Notes: generated by a model from the letters alone, not told the origin. A stretch of DNA of 64,000 nt from Margaritifera margaritifera (GCA_029931535.1 JAQPZY010001684.1:8153501-8217500); one strand, 5' to 3'; shown: positions 35,160 through 47,499, counted from the stretch's first letter. A program made the numbers and translations.

Positions 35160-36590
35160 GGTAAACAGATTTAAAACTGTAGTTATGTCATATATAACTT
35201 TGATATAGAACTTATTGAATTTACGTCTCTAGTGTTTTGTTTTCCATTGATAAGACACATGAATTTTGAACTCTAATCATGCTGTCATATAAAGTATGAA
35301 TGAAACCATTTATAAATGAATTACTTCAACATCTATTTCACAATGCTTGTGACTAGGAAAACTTTATTCATGATCGACATAAAAAGATCTTAATTATACT
35401 AAATATATTGACACCTATCTGAGATATCCAAAGAAACGGGGAATATTGATTAAGCCATTTACTGCTTGAGTTAAGTGTTTTTCCTGGAAAACATGCTGAC
35501 ATTAAAAAGTCCTTATATCCGCTAGAAAATGAGCATAGGAAATAAATTTGCAGTCTCTTTGAAATAGGTTGCAGTAATTATATTGTTGAACAAGAATAGC
35601 ATAGTATCAACAGGTTTTAAACAAAGTAACTCCTTTAAAAAACATTAAACTTGTACATCGAAATATGGAAGAAGTCATTCGTAGAAGCATAGACAACAAT
35701 ATTAAATAGAAACAAGGAGACGATAGTTAGTTTGTGTTTTTTTTTATTGCTAAACACCTTGTCTTGATACAATATGATATGTCAAACATAAAAAAATTTG
35801 AAAAATATCAATTCAGAAATACGGGTGATACAGTTCATTCTTACAGGTCAAAGAAAAGAAAAACTGCCTAAAATGGAATGTGAAATGACAAACTGCATGA
35901 AACTAAAGCTTCTTTTACAGCTTCAGCCATTGAAATGTTATGGGTACATTAAAGTTGTTTTGACACTTAGCATAGTCTAATTGATTTATGACAAATTCCT
36001 CACAAAGCGAAATTTTAAATCATCTCTAACAGGAAAAAGTTTTGTGAAGTGCAGTAACGTTATAGAAGAAATTGTGACCAGAAACTAAAAAGACACAAAT
36101 TACTAGTTTTAATAATTGTTCTAAAGAGAGTTGCGTATGCTGATGTTGAAAAAAACAACAAGATTGTTATAAAATGAAAGATGCAAATTAAAGTAATGAA
36201 AATAATGTAGTCACATAACATTTAATACGTTTCAAAATGGTATAATATTGAGATTATTATGGTATGTCCCTTAAAAGTCCTTTATGCTAGATGTTTGTCT
36301 ATAAATAACGTTTCTAGGAATTGTATATTGCAAAGTTGAATAATTGTATATCGCAAAGATGAGTAATACACGTTCTTTTGTTTTAATGAAGACATTTGGA
36401 CCAGCCTTAGAAAGCTGAAGTATGTACTTTTTCACAGCAGATGTCGACATTTAAGAAACAGTGTTATTTCTGCAGATCCTACTCTTCCACGTTGAAATAT
36501 AACTTGATGTAATAATATATAGAATGGTATTTATTTGATTAATTTGTAAAATAATGTTCGTCAACACCTTTGATAAGACCATGACATTTA
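35160..36590. other. No gene seen
   Basis: AT-rich sequence. On the minus strand it is downstream of the protease gene; an AATAAA (plus-strand TTTATT at 36530-36535) about 480 bases past that stop codon is a candidate polyadenylation signal. Confidence 0.4.
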
Positions 36591-36594
36591 TTAG

Positions 36595-36730
36595 ACCATC
36601 TGTTATATATACCCCACCACAACAATCGTAGGTCATATAGTGTGACCCTTGTCCGTCCGTTCTTACGTCATTCTCTCCGCCCATCCTTGGTTACACCTTG
36701 GTTAAGCTTACGTTTAGACCTATTTTAAGG
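36595..36730 (+). repeat. Dispersed repeat, 'gtccgtccgt' type
   Basis: The block with 'ccttgtccgtccgttcttac' and 'ttacaccttggtta' resembles a repeat often seen next to mollusc genes. It is a different family from the one at 9180 and 57900. Confidence 0.45.
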
Positions 36731-37012
36731 CAATGTAGTTTGTCATACATCTTCGATGAACATACTTCCAGTTTTTACCAAAGTTGTTCCTACTATCCAT
36801 TTTCTAATATATGCTATACTCACAGATATTACACAGTCAACATCAAAAAATTTAAAATATGTTACCAAACAATGCTTCATCCAAACTATTATTCACGCGC
36901 ACCTTCCATTGTTCTTCTCGTTATCAGTTCTTAAACAGTGCATTGGTGAACGAATTTCTCCCCATAATTCCAAATGTCGTGCACAATTATGGCTAAAAAT
37001 AGCAATCAAATA

Positions 37013-37934
37013 CTACAGCATTAAACCAACAATAAACGACTGACATATTTTCCACAGTCTTGAGTTTAATCCTTCCCGAAGACATGTGGTATTAATCAGG
37101 GAACCCCTCTCTGTTTTCAAATTTGTGAACGTTGAGTGCAAATTACCCTCTTTATCTCTTAGATTGAATTCTCCCATTAGTACAGCTACATAGTGAACTT
37201 CTCCATCTGGTGTTTTAGTGTACAATACGGCCCCACTATCACCCTCTTTGGCAAATCCTATGTCACGTGTAGCTTCATCCACTCCAACCGGCAGACCAAC
37301 AAGAAAATTGTGGTCCTTTAAACCAGCTCTTCTGAAATCTTCTGAGATGATACAACCTTTAGTTTCACCCGTCGTTGAACCTCTTTTGTATATGTGCTTT
37401 CCTTCTTTCAGGCCCCTGATTCCATCCATATCAAGTATTTTACTCTGGCAAATTTCATTGTTATCTTTGAAGAAGACATTACAACGATTTTGTATATTTT
37501 TTTCAATTCGAATGGCAGCAATATCAACCAAACCGTCTTCAGTCAGCAAGACGTGTCTTGTCCTCCCAAGATTAACTGGTGTCTGGTCACTGGTTTTTGC
37601 TAGATCTGAACCTAAAAGAACATGACTGCTTGTGACAAAATGAAGGTCCCTATGTTCGGTCCCATCTTCATGCATGAAAAGGCCGATTGTTCCACGATTT
37701 CCACATCCACTAAGAAACGCATCACCCATGACTATTTCTGATTTGTCTCTAGTCCCATTTCTTCCCGCAAAGAATATGTGGGAGCCGACTTGAACAAGAA
37801 CCTCATTCGGATAACCCCTCAAGGACTTTTTTATATGCGTACGAACCTCATTTTCTCTCTCTCTAGACTCTTGATTTTTCAGAAATACAACAAGCTTCCC
37901 AAAGACAAGACCGACGGCTTCAACTTCCTTAATC
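37013..37934 (-). CDS. Exon 4: PA-clan serine protease-like domain
   Basis: This last exon begins after a consensus acceptor (TTTTTCTTCCAG, plus positions 37936-37935) with a two-base carry-over and ends at TAG at 37013. It encodes about 306 residues. In the joined protein the catalytic candidates are His531 (HFVTSSHVL), Asp564 (DGLVDIAAI) and Ser660 (KEGDSGAVLY), in the order and spacing of chymotrypsin-like proteases. YKRGSTTGETKG (about residues 609-620) is like the Gly-x-Thr-Thr-Gly-x-Thr-x-Gly stretch of many PA-clan members. No signal peptide is seen ahead of it, so it is probably intracellular. The same exon is decayed at 22049-22921 and 15109-15400. Substrate and pathway are unknown. 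An active enzyme is inferred, not shown. Confidence 0.85.
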
Positions 37935-38667
37935 CTGGAAGAAAAATGACATGTTTTACCCAAAATATTCAGTCACCCAATGCTTCTATATCAAAATTGC
38001 TACATGTAAGCTTTCAGTACCGATAGGTCCTTTTTCATTTTATTAAAGGAAGAAACTAATGTAATGTGGGATTATCATTTTGTTTTTAAGTCTTTTTCTA
38101 AAGTAGGATAAGAACTAGTCTTTAACACTTTTATGTCAACGAGTTTTTCGTACTTTACAGTTTTGTTTAAATAAATTGCAACATCTTATTACACATATTC
38201 ACTCTCTTGGTGGCGTTTGAAGTCTCTTGAAACAGCTTATTTTGTTCACCTTTATATGTTTCCTAACATGTTTTATTAACGATAACAAACAATTCATAAC
38301 AGTGTATACATAATCATCCGTGTTTTTATTCTCGAAATGTACCTTTCAAGCCACATTATCAGAAAAGGTTTCCCATATGTTTTGCTAGTTTTAGCAGGCC
38401 TACCTAAATGTACATTAATCAGCATATGGAAAACAAAAATGGCTTTTCATGGAGAGCAATTATAACTACCACGTTAACCATAACTAGAGATCATGAATAC
38501 ACACATTTATGTAAATCTAAAAAACAAAAGCAAGAAGCACGTGAGATTGATGTTCATTGATTATTATTTCCTTTGAGTTCAATATAATTGAATATAAATG
38601 CGATTCTTTAAAAGTTTAAAAATATATTTAATATCCCGACAAGAAAACAAACAACAACAAAACAAAC

Positions 38668-39530
38668 CCTTCTAGTTGTTTTCTCCAAGTCTCCAGATTA
38701 GGGATACCCTCTTCATATTTGTCTCCATCAATTGTTTCTTCCATAAGTCTCATAAGCTCCTTTCTGAGTTCTATCAAAAGATCTAAATTAAATCTGATCT
38801 TCTTTACATTGTTCCCTACTTCAAGGAAGTTTCCCATTAAGACCTTTGTCACTTCCTTGCCCATGGTCTTAGCGTCATCTACTGTGTAATGTTTTTGTAA
38901 GTCACATTTTACTGAGTCATCATTAGGCATTTTGATGAACTGATAAAATTTCTTGACCAAAGGAACTGTGTCAAGATGTTTCTGTAAAAGCTGTATCCAA
39001 ATATCATTGTAGTTTTCTTTCTGCCAGTAATCGTATATTTTTACATCTTGCATTTCATATGTTTTTGCTATCTCTCTGATTAGCACTGTTTGTATGAAAG
39101 AAACGATTGCTGTTGCTAGTTTCTGTTCGGCAGATTGTCCCTTTGAAGTCACCAGTGAGTCTATTACTGTTAAAAGATTTCCAAAATGTTCTTTAATTTC
39201 TTTATAAACTCGCCCTCCTGTGCCTTTATCTCCAAAGGCAGACCCACAGGTACGACTTCTTTTCTTGGTAATTTCTAGCAAGAACATATTGAGTGACTGG
39301 AAAGCATGCACAAACTTGTGCTCCATATGGTCGCTTATGCCAGTTGAAATCATCTCCCTTTTACTCTCATAGACAACTTTCCAATCCTCTTTCTTCAGTT
39401 TCAGTAAATTCTCCAAGCCTGCCAAATTATTGACAACCACGTCCTTGTTGAGTTCGTATTCTTTGTCTACAAAGAACATCATATTTTCCACTCCAAAGAA
39501 GTCCTTCACTTTTCGCAAAGTATCCCTTCC
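38668..39530 (-). CDS. Exon 3: large helix-rich domain of unknown function
   Basis: An 863-base exon lies between an acceptor (TTTATTTCTAG, then 39530) and a weak donor (GAAGG then GTTTGT at 38667). It is phase 0 in and phase 2 out, matching its neighbours. It encodes about 288 residues rich in Lys, Leu, Glu and Val, largely predicted alpha-helical by composition. No motif I know is present. The frame also stays open past the donor to a TAA at 38628, so a short alternative ending is possible. Copies II (20345-21281) and III (53990-54555) hold decayed counterparts. It may be an oligomerisation or regulatory region for the protease domain; that is a guess. Confidence 0.75.
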
Positions 39531-40072
39531 CTAGAAATAAAATTTACTCGTAAGCGAAAAAAGTTAACATGCTTTTGTGCTACATATAGTAGTTTTTGAT
39601 TAGACAGGGAAAAGCAAATCAGAATTGCTGGCTCCTGGGTCAAATAAGAATGATTTATAATTTCATAAGTCATGCAGAAAAGATAATGAAAAAGATCTCC
39701 ATTTTCAAGTTGAAGAAATGTCAGTGGACAGAGGATCATTTAAAAACGTAGTTTTTGTAGGGACTTTTTGTGTTAGTTTGTTCAAGATTTCCTTGATCAA
39801 AAAACTATATATGCACATGTAACACCTGACAGTATGAAACAAGTCTCTAAAATAATAATGCTACTAGTAGCATCTGATAAAAGAGGTATAGTAGTTTCGA
39901 ACATTACAATGGACGGTCTTAGTCTATCCACTATGATTGCATTTTACATTAACGTCAACTAAGGAATGAACACGACAATATCAAACAATTACACATACAT
40001 TACCTACCTTCCTCAAGATATGATGGCACATCTATCTAGTTTTCATTGCGATTGCTAACCATGTGTATATAT

Positions 40073-40086
40073 GTGTGTGTGTGTGC

Positions 40087-40146
<60 letters not shown>
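40073..40146. repeat. (TG)n microsatellite in intron 2
   Basis: About 37 TG units with one CG change. Confidence 0.95.
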
Positions 40147-40148
<2 letters not shown>

Positions 40149-40189
40149 TAAGAATATTATGATACCGGGTAGAGAATATTATTATTCAG

Positions 40190-40325
40190 ATCAGTTATCA
40201 GAGAGATTTAAGAATTTGTAGCCTGCTGAGAATCTAACCCGTGTCATCTCGTAGCGGAACCCCGCGCCAAACCTGTACGCATCAACCCCCGTAGCCACTC
40301 GACTAAGTTCAAGCCACTACCACCA
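40190..40325 (-). mobile_element. tRNA-Leu-like SINE
   Basis: On the minus strand an A box TAGTCGAGTGG and a B box GGGTTAGATTC are separated by a stretch that fits a long variable arm, as in Leu or Ser tRNAs. The arms do not pair well enough for a working tRNA. It lies in intron 2 of the protease-like gene. A degraded relative is at 19525-19640. Confidence 0.55.
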
Positions 40326-40602
40326 CCCCCACCCCCCCACACCCCCCCAAAAAAAATGCTAGTTATTTGTGAATATGTGGATGGCAGACACATTTGATTG
40401 AAGATCCAGTAATTAACTCACCTCTAACATAATTCAAGGGATATAAAAGTCCTTGCTGCAAACTACTAAATGTATACATTGAACAGAGCGGATGGTGCTA
40501 TCCCTGAATTCTAAAGGAGAATGTGTAGTAGTATCAGTGAAATTATTTGAAGGAGAATAATATTATCATATGAGTTAGAAAATTATATTGGTTCTCTACA
40601 GC

Positions 40603-40647
<45 letters not shown>

Positions 40648-40900
40648 GAAACAAACATTTATAACGGCACAAATACAAAACAATTTCCCAACGTTTCGAG
40701 CTGAAAAATCTATTTGTCAGGGGAAGAAACAATTTATGTCCACAAAACAAACAATAGACACAAAAGCCAAGAAGAATTCTTGACTCCTACATGCTTCAAT
40801 GACGGGGAAATAAACAAACAAAGGATAAACAATATAAGAAAGAAAGAAGACAAATTGTAAAAAAAACTGTTTAAAACATGCAAACTACATATCTCTGTTA
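40603..40900 (-). repeat. Interspersed repeat with (TA)n end, inverted partner at 49690
   Basis: After a TA run (40603-40646), the sequence 'aacgtttcgagctgaaaaat' and 'gaagaattcttgactcctac' is the reverse complement of 'agctcgaaacgtt' and 'gagtcaagaattcttc' at 49800-49905, with a TA run again at the same end. It may be the 3' end of a retroelement; words like 'cgaaacgttggg' are common near the ends of Penelope-like elements, but no coding part is present. Confidence 0.6.
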
Positions 40901-41027
40901 TGCTGCCATCAGCCCAACAGTGTTTATCGTGCGTATCACTCAGAGGACCAAAGTGTTTTGACCTAGTTCCAGGCTTAGATAAATCAACGCCATCATAAAA
41001 ATATGTGCAAAGGAAATAATATCCCGG

Positions 41028-41029
<2 letters not shown>

Positions 41030-41087
<58 letters not shown>
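41030..41087. repeat. (TA)n microsatellite
   Basis: About 29 TA units in intron 2. Confidence 0.95.
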
Positions 41088-41091
<4 letters not shown>

Positions 41092-41208
41092 AGTTGTACA
41101 ATTTCTAATCATCTATTCACTTATTGTGTTACAATATGAAATAATGTGCAGGTCATCTTGTGTTAAGATGATAAAATCACGAAGCTGTGTTTAAACGTGT
41201 AGTGATAC

Positions 41209-41474
41209 CTTCTTTGTATCCATCATTCTCAGCGTACAAATTGCCACTATCAACTTGTAGTTCTTCTCATTTTTATCAAGAGGGTGCATTTCTTCGAACT
41301 GATGAGTCTCAGTTTTACTTGGTTTACCTTTCTTTACCAAATCATTTGTAGGGATTCTGGAATGTGCCGAGCCGAATAAGAACAGCATGAGGCTGGGATT
41401 TGTCAGTTGATGAACGGCATCGCTAAGGGAACATAACTTTTTTACTGACAGTTTCAGATTCTCTGGCAATTGTT
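41209..41474 (-). CDS. Exon 2 of the protease-like gene
   Basis: An exon of 266 bases runs from an acceptor (TTTTTGTTGTAG, exon from 41474) to a donor (AAGAAG then GTATCAC at 41208). It is phase 1 in and phase 0 out, which fits exon 3. It begins with EQLPENLK and contains SLMLFLFGSAHSRI, then a Lys- and His-rich part. The opening resembles the DNFPNG / LPNG start of the remnants at 9853, 19780 and 53225, which share its phase. That shared phase and order support the gene model better than the weak sequence similarity does. Function unknown. Confidence 0.7.
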
Positions 41475-41748
41475 CTACAACAAAAATGAAATATGAAATG
41501 AATATTTTGTAGAATGAACATTTTAACGATCTTTCTTTTAAAATTAGAGATATCGACTGACACAACGGTCTACAGGCACGCAGACAGACATTCACACTGA
41601 AAGAAAAATACTGGACTAAGATTGATAAGTACGTCAGACACACAGAAAATATTGGACTAAGATAGATTGGTAGGTAGATAAATAGATGCAGGATACTGTC
41701 AATACTTACTCCCTCTTCGCCATGTCTATTTTCATAACATGTAAGCAT

Positions 41749-42052
41749 TACAAAAAGTCAAAGTCGATGAGAGACGTGATGGAAAGTCAGTGTTAAAAAG
41801 TTTTAAATTGTTGGTGGATCTAAGAACGTCTGAAATACCAAGATAACATAGCCTTGAAGAATAGGTATCGTACTGCACTTTGGCTAAGGTTGAAGCTCCG
41901 TAGGCATTTTTAACTGTGAGATTTTGTAGTGTTTTGTGGGTGAAGGCGAATCTTCTGCTAAATGCCTGCATGATGGCTGCCGACATCGGGTTAACATTTG
42001 AATGTAGCGAGACTTGATTAAATGTCGTGTATTCACACAGAGTAGGTCCCAC
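41749..42052 (-). other. Open frame of about 100 residues, possibly spurious
   Basis: It opens at an acceptor-like TTTCTTTAG and reads through VNPMSAAIMQAF and TKHTLQNLTV-type sequence to a TGA near 41730. No donor gives the one-base phase that exon 2 needs without a stop, although a weak one (CAC then GTCTCT) is possible. It has no paralogue in copies I-IV. It may be an alternative exon or chance. Confidence 0.2.
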
Positions 42053-43197
42053 TAAAGAAACTTCAAAGAGACCGATAATCTGTAAATTCCCACGAAGATC
42101 GGTTTAAACGCAGGTACTAAGAAGCAGGAAACAGCTCAAGGACTCTCCCATAACAATTAAGAGAAATAAGTCGCTAGTAGACAAGCTAACTGGCAAGCAG
42201 TATTGCATAGCATCATCATGGAATTTTGATAGCAAAGTGTTTGCAAAATTCAGCAATGGAAAAACAGATAATATTCGTTGGTGTGATGATTTTTTTACAA
42301 TCAAGAATGAACTGTTTGACGCACAAAAACGGTAAATCAGAAAGAAAGAAAGAACGAAAAATGATAGCTAGACATTCGGTACTCACTGAGACTATTATGA
42401 ACTACTGTAAATCAGCATATGCTTACGTATGTTTGTACACACTTTATCTTTCTTATCATACTAAGAAAAGACAGAAATGCTATAATGTGTATACATACTA
42501 TGGTTTGCTTATTTGACTAATTTGTTTTCTTTAGCAATAACCTATACATTAATAAAGGAGGTAATTCAATAGTTTTTAAGCGTGGATTCACGAGTGTTAG
42601 AATTTATTTTTAGAAGTTCGACTGGTTGCTGTAACTATAAATAGTTTAACACAACATTAGCAAAATATCGATATCCATGCTACAAACATACGTAAAATAT
42701 TTTTGTTGTCACAAGTAAATATTATCGAATTTAAACTTTGAGATAATACAGTGGTAAATGATGAGTTACTAAACGATGTTGGTATTTATATATTGTTACT
42801 AAGTTTCACTATGCAATAAGACAAGCTGCACACCAAAGGTGACTGAATCAAATTTATATTACACACGCGACTGCAGGGGATTTTTCAAATCTTTTTTAGG
42901 CGATTAACGCTTACAAAAAATGACTCATGACTGATATTAAAATTTCTGTTTCCGTTGGTTTTTAATAGGTGTGTTTGGGGATTTTTGGTGGTTCCGCTAT
43001 GGGTTTTTGTTAGATTTCTCGTATTTTAAATTTTTTGAGGTTGAAGAGGAGGAGTGGGGTTTTGGGGTAGGGTTTCTTTTAGGTTGGAATATGCACTAAT
43101 ACTTTTGATAGTAGCGTATCACAATAATTCACAAATCACCGCAAATACCGTGTTAATGTTAAATAGGGTATGTTGTAGTTGACTTTAATATTAGATG

Positions 43198-43198
<1 letters not shown>

Positions 43199-43254
<56 letters not shown>

Positions 43255-43276
43255 TATATATATATATATATATATA
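43199..43276. repeat. (TA)n microsatellite
   Basis: A TA run with one GA interruption near 43253. Confidence 0.95.
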
Positions 43277-43386
43277 TTTGGAGGATATTAAATAAAAACA
43301 GAATGGAATTTACATGGCATAGGAAAAAACATCGAAAACAAGCGCGTTTAAATGCTTACTTGATTTCAAGTGATTGGTTTGTTTTG

Positions 43387-43388
<2 letters not shown>

Positions 43389-43423
<35 letters not shown>
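43389..43423. repeat. Poly-T tract
   Basis: About 35 T residues. Confidence 0.9.
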
Positions 43424-43424
<1 letters not shown>

Positions 43425-43429
43425 TTCAA

Positions 43430-44720
43430 AGTAGCTGTATTTTGACAAGTTATAGATCAGATCATTCAGATATAATTTTAGAAATGAAATTTGATGATAT
43501 TTGTAGGCGAAGTGGCCTATTGGAAGATGTACATCTTTTTATTAAATGATAAAAAAATATATAAATATATATTAAACTAGCAAATGTTGCAATATATGAA
43601 GTAATAAAACATATTCCATTGAAACGAGTGATATTGATGGCAAAGACATCAAACCTGATAATGTTAAGTTTATTATATCTAATGCATTATTTTTAGAGAC
43701 ACTATTACTTATAATTATATGGAAAATAATAAAATATACATCATATAAGAAAAGAAATGAATGTTCTGAAGATAACCAGCTAGAACAAGACATTGTATAT
43801 TTGGAAAATGAAATGTACCAAGATTACAATAGCAATTGTAGTTAACAAAAGAAGAAGAAAAGGAAAAATACAAGACTTGCAACAATAACAACAAAAATAC
43901 AATTGCAATAAATGGGAACTAAGAAAATGCAAAAGGTGATGTTGAGATATGGGGGGAAAATCATCAAAATACCTCTTTAATTTAGAAAATAGGAATTATA
44001 CTAACAAAAATCATGTCGAAGTTGATAAGTGAATTTGAAATTAAATATACCGACATAAAATATATTCTAGAACAACAAAAATGTTGTTATAATAAGTTAT
44101 ACGATACAAACTTAAAGATGAATTCGATTCAAATGAATGTAAGCTTACTAATAATAGGTTACAAAGATTGGAAGATGAAATTATTTATCAATAATTAGCA
44201 AAGGTAGTTAAAGATATGCGTCATGATAGGAGTCCAGATCTCAATGGACTTACTGTACAGTTTTTAAATTTGTTTTGGAAAGGTTTTGGGGTATTTATAA
44301 ATCCGGTTCATTATCAATTGTTCAAAGGTAAGGTAGCATTACATGGATACCAGAACCAAATAAAATAGATACTTTTGAAGAATTGGCTACCAAATGTGAT
44401 TAATGAATATAATTTATAAAATGGCTTCAGGCTGTATAACAAAGAGAACACAAAGTATTTGGGATGATTTAATACAAGAAGACCACAAAAGGTTTATTTC
44501 TGGGTGATTTATTGTGGAAAATATTAGATTAATATAAAATATTTTATTCGAAACAAGAAAGCAAGATATTCCTGATATAATTTTGTCTGTAGATTTTCAG
44601 AAGGCATTTGACATAGTTTCCTGGAAATTTATAGATAAAACCTTTAGATAATTTAATTTCGGTTATTCAATATTAAATGGTCAGACATTTGTATACATAT
44701 TTTAATACATATATTCATAA
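43430..44720 (+). mobile_element. L1-like LINE relic, 5' part of reverse transcriptase
   Basis: Plus-strand frame pieces follow the pre-RT and RT-core order of L1-type elements of molluscs. They include KSSKYLFNLENRNYTNK at about 43960, DMRHDRSPDLNGLT at about 44214, MASGCITKRTQSIWDDLI at about 44420, and LSVDFQKAFDIVSWKFID at about 44583-44636. The FADD motif region is missing because the copy ends first, and many stops are present. It is inside the first intron of the minus-strand protease-like gene, in opposite orientation. Confidence 0.8.
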
Positions 44721-45364
44721 GACATTTATTGATCAAAGTTTTACATAATGTAGCTCCTTCTGCTTGTAAGACAAGGTACGAAAGTACTCTTGAATTTCAT
44801 TTAGGTGTTGGATTTGTCTCAATTACGACTTGTATCCGTAATTTACATATGTATCAATATACAAGATCGCCAGTATTTATCAACTTTACACTTAATGTAA
44901 TGCTTTATTATTATGCAATGTATCAGTATGTCAGTTTGTATGTACCCTTTTCATATAAAATGTTTCTATTATTATACAATAAAGAATTAAAAAGCATTTT
45001 AAAACATTGAATTTATTTAATCAGTATTTTACTTGGTTATATTAGTTCTTACATGTATGACAATGTCATGTAATTCTTTGCAACCAGTAGAAACCTGTGC
45101 TAAATATTTGTATAAAGGCTTTGAATGTAAGTAACTTTTAATTTTATGTTTCCATCAATGTATCTTCCAAGTCATCACATCAATCTTTAATAGTTACTAA
45201 ATATTCCATTAAGTGTTAATCTAATACCAGTTTGAAGAAGGTAAGTTTAATACTAGCCCAACACATGTCAGCTTTTACCGGCTGTAGAGTAGCAAACGTT
45301 AATTAAAATGAAACTGATATGCTTGACACCCACACGCATATATACAGAATCTTAATATACTTGC

Positions 45365-45532
45365 CATAAATTTTCTGGAATCTACAAAACAGGTCCTGCA
45401 GCTCAGATTGAAAGTACTTGATTCTTGGGAATGATTCCAACCGTACCTCAACTGTAGTGTAAAATATGTCTTCTTGAAATCCCATATTAGAAGTAGGATG
45501 TTTTGAGCAAGCCATTGGTTACGTTAAATGTT
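45365..45532 (-). CDS. Exon 1 (first coding exon), with GC donor
   Basis: A strong pyrimidine tract and acceptor (CTTCATGTGTTTCAG) places the exon start at 45532, implying an upstream untranslated exon. The ATG at 45515 opens 50 codons (MACSKHPTSN, then FQEDIFYTTVEV and LFCRFQKIY). At 45364 the sequence reads TATG then GCAAGT, the classic form of a GC-type donor. Using it leaves one base, exactly the phase exon 2 needs, and gives ...FQKIYEQLPENL. A GT donor four bases on (CAA then GTATAT) would leave two bases and not fit exon 2. The total coding length of the four exons is then 2202 bases, divisible by three. Its membership of this gene is inferred from phase, strand and order, as the intron would be 3.9 kb. 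Confidence 0.55.
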
Positions 45533-45899
45533 CTGAAACACATGAAGAGGAAAGCAACAAATTACTAATGTGTTTGATGTACGAATCATTATCCGTTTAC
45601 ATACTTTTGTTTTATGAAAACGTGTATAGAATAGGATGCACAATGTTCATTGACTCAAAGAGTCAAAGTAGGAAAGTTGTTTTTTCCATATAAATGAATC
45701 TTTTCTTCTAATTATTTTTTCTTTTCTTTCCTTTTTAGCAAAGTCATCTGTTGCTTTTCATTAATATATCGTGTGGTAAAGAGCACATGGTCAATGTTTG
45801 TCAGGTAAATATTCACTTAGTTCGCACGCTTTTAAGTTAACGTGGCTATATTTGTGGATTACGCCGACGTGTTTAAAGTTGTCGTAGTTTGCGTTGATC

Positions 45900-45902
<3 letters not shown>

Positions 45903-45982
<80 letters not shown>
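45903..45982. repeat. (TA)n microsatellite
   Basis: About 40 TA units. Confidence 0.95.
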
Positions 45983-45985
<3 letters not shown>

Positions 45986-46299
45986 TCATGCGACTAACTA
46001 CAATTATAGAAGCTGTGCCAAGCAGTATCTGGTCCAGGTTTCGTAGCGGATGCTGTTTTTGTTTCTTTTTATTGACTTTATGAGGATTAGATTTTTGGAA
46101 CAGGTAGCTTGTTTTTGGTTATATAACGAACTTCCTTTGTTTTTAATATTAATTGTACCGAAAAAAATGCATTTTTACTAAAGAAAGGCGGGAAGTTTGT
46201 CTGAACCAAATGTGCAGAAGAATTGCCACATACTTGTCTCTATCCATTGAATCCTATTAAATATGAAAACATTTCGAAAAGAAAAATTTCAGTACCTGT

Positions 46300-46300
46300 A

Positions 46301-46357
<57 letters not shown>

Positions 46358-46358
46358 G
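46300..46358. repeat. (TATC)n microsatellite
   Basis: About 14 units; a shorter reverse-complement type array (GATA) lies at 46578-46610. Confidence 0.95.
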
Positions 46359-46790
46359 CTTTTTGATTCGAGAGTTGGAAAGTTAGGTAGATAGATAAAT
46401 ACATTGAAACTGTCCTCAGCAGACACTCCACGTAAAGGACACCTGCTCATACAATAAATATGCATGGATCCCCTGCCGCATGTTTATGATCATTTTGATC
46501 TCTATAGAAAGGACATATCCCCGCAAAGGACCAATTCATTTGCATGATTCCTAAAGTATCCTTTATAGACAGGTTTTGAGATAGAGAGATAGATAGATAG
46601 ATTGATAGATGGATGGAAGATCGGTAAATTTGTAGGCATTCTAGAAGGAAGCGGTTATGGAACGAATATTGTTTGGTTAAAATGTAGATTTACTTGAAAG
46701 TTGTACTTAATAAGCCTTTGATCCCTTGCCCTCTGGTAATTTTAGACTTGACTGTTTTTGTTATTTCTGGTGTTGTCCTCGTCGTTGACG

Positions 46791-46791
<1 letters not shown>

Positions 46792-46882
<91 letters not shown>

Positions 46883-46888
46883 GTGTGC
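46792..46888. repeat. (TG)n microsatellite
   Basis: About 48 TG units with two CG changes near the right end. Its translation gives a Cys-Val repeat, which is not a gene. Confidence 0.95.
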
Positions 46889-47394
46889 GTACAATCAATA
46901 TTCAGAAAAACAGTTGCAAATTTAATTTTAGGGATGCTTATATCATTTCTGTAGTATTCAATTGATTTGATATTAACGAGAACTCAAAATAAATATTAAT
47001 TCATTTCCTTGTCTCTCCAAAGTCATCGACATGAAATGTTGATCCGATAGGTCATAGAATAAAACCCGATTTTCATTTCTTTATGGCTATTAAATCGTTT
47101 CTCTATATCAATACCATCCAAATTGTATATTTAAATTAGTTCTATGAGTTAAGTTATTAATTAATTTGTTTAAAAGATTTGTATTCTTCAGCTTGTACAA
47201 TCATAACAAACTTAAGTCTATCTTTAGAAACAATTTTCTAAAGTTATTTTACTGATATTTTTTTTTCTTTCCTGAATGAATTTAGTATTTATACTTATTG
47301 TTGTTCGCAGTAAAATTGACCTTTGTGTATATATCCTTTGACCTTCATTGCCCATAAGTAAAGGATAAAACGATACGTCTCTTTAATGGATTAA

Positions 47395-47494
<100 letters not shown>

Positions 47495-47499
47495 TTGAA

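Larger units (their letters stand above)
37013..45532 (-). other. Whole-gene model: four-exon PA-clan protease-like gene
   Basis: Joining 45515-45365, 41474-41209, 39530-38668 and 37934-37013 gives 733 residues and a stop. Introns are about 3.9, 1.7 and 0.7 kb; the first holds the L1-like relic at 43430-44720 in opposite orientation, and microsatellites and a SINE sit in introns 1 and 2. The last three exons are the best supported, since plus-strand paralogues keep their order and phases. I cannot name the family. It could be a mollusc-expanded group of intracellular protease-like proteins; a role in defence would be a guess from the cluster expansion alone. Confidence 0.6.

Noticed and set aside
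37218..38026. Plus-strand open frames over the protease exon
   Set aside because: They are shadows of the minus-strand exon, which has the catalytic motifs and splice sites.
41749..42052. An additional coding exon between exon 1 and exon 2 of the protease-like gene
   Set aside because: No donor gives the right phase without a stop, and the model closes without it. Kept as a low-confidence frame.
44729..45010. Plus-strand frame of 93 residues after the L1-like relic
   Set aside because: It has no LINE motif or other recognisable content and lies in AT-rich DNA; probably chance.
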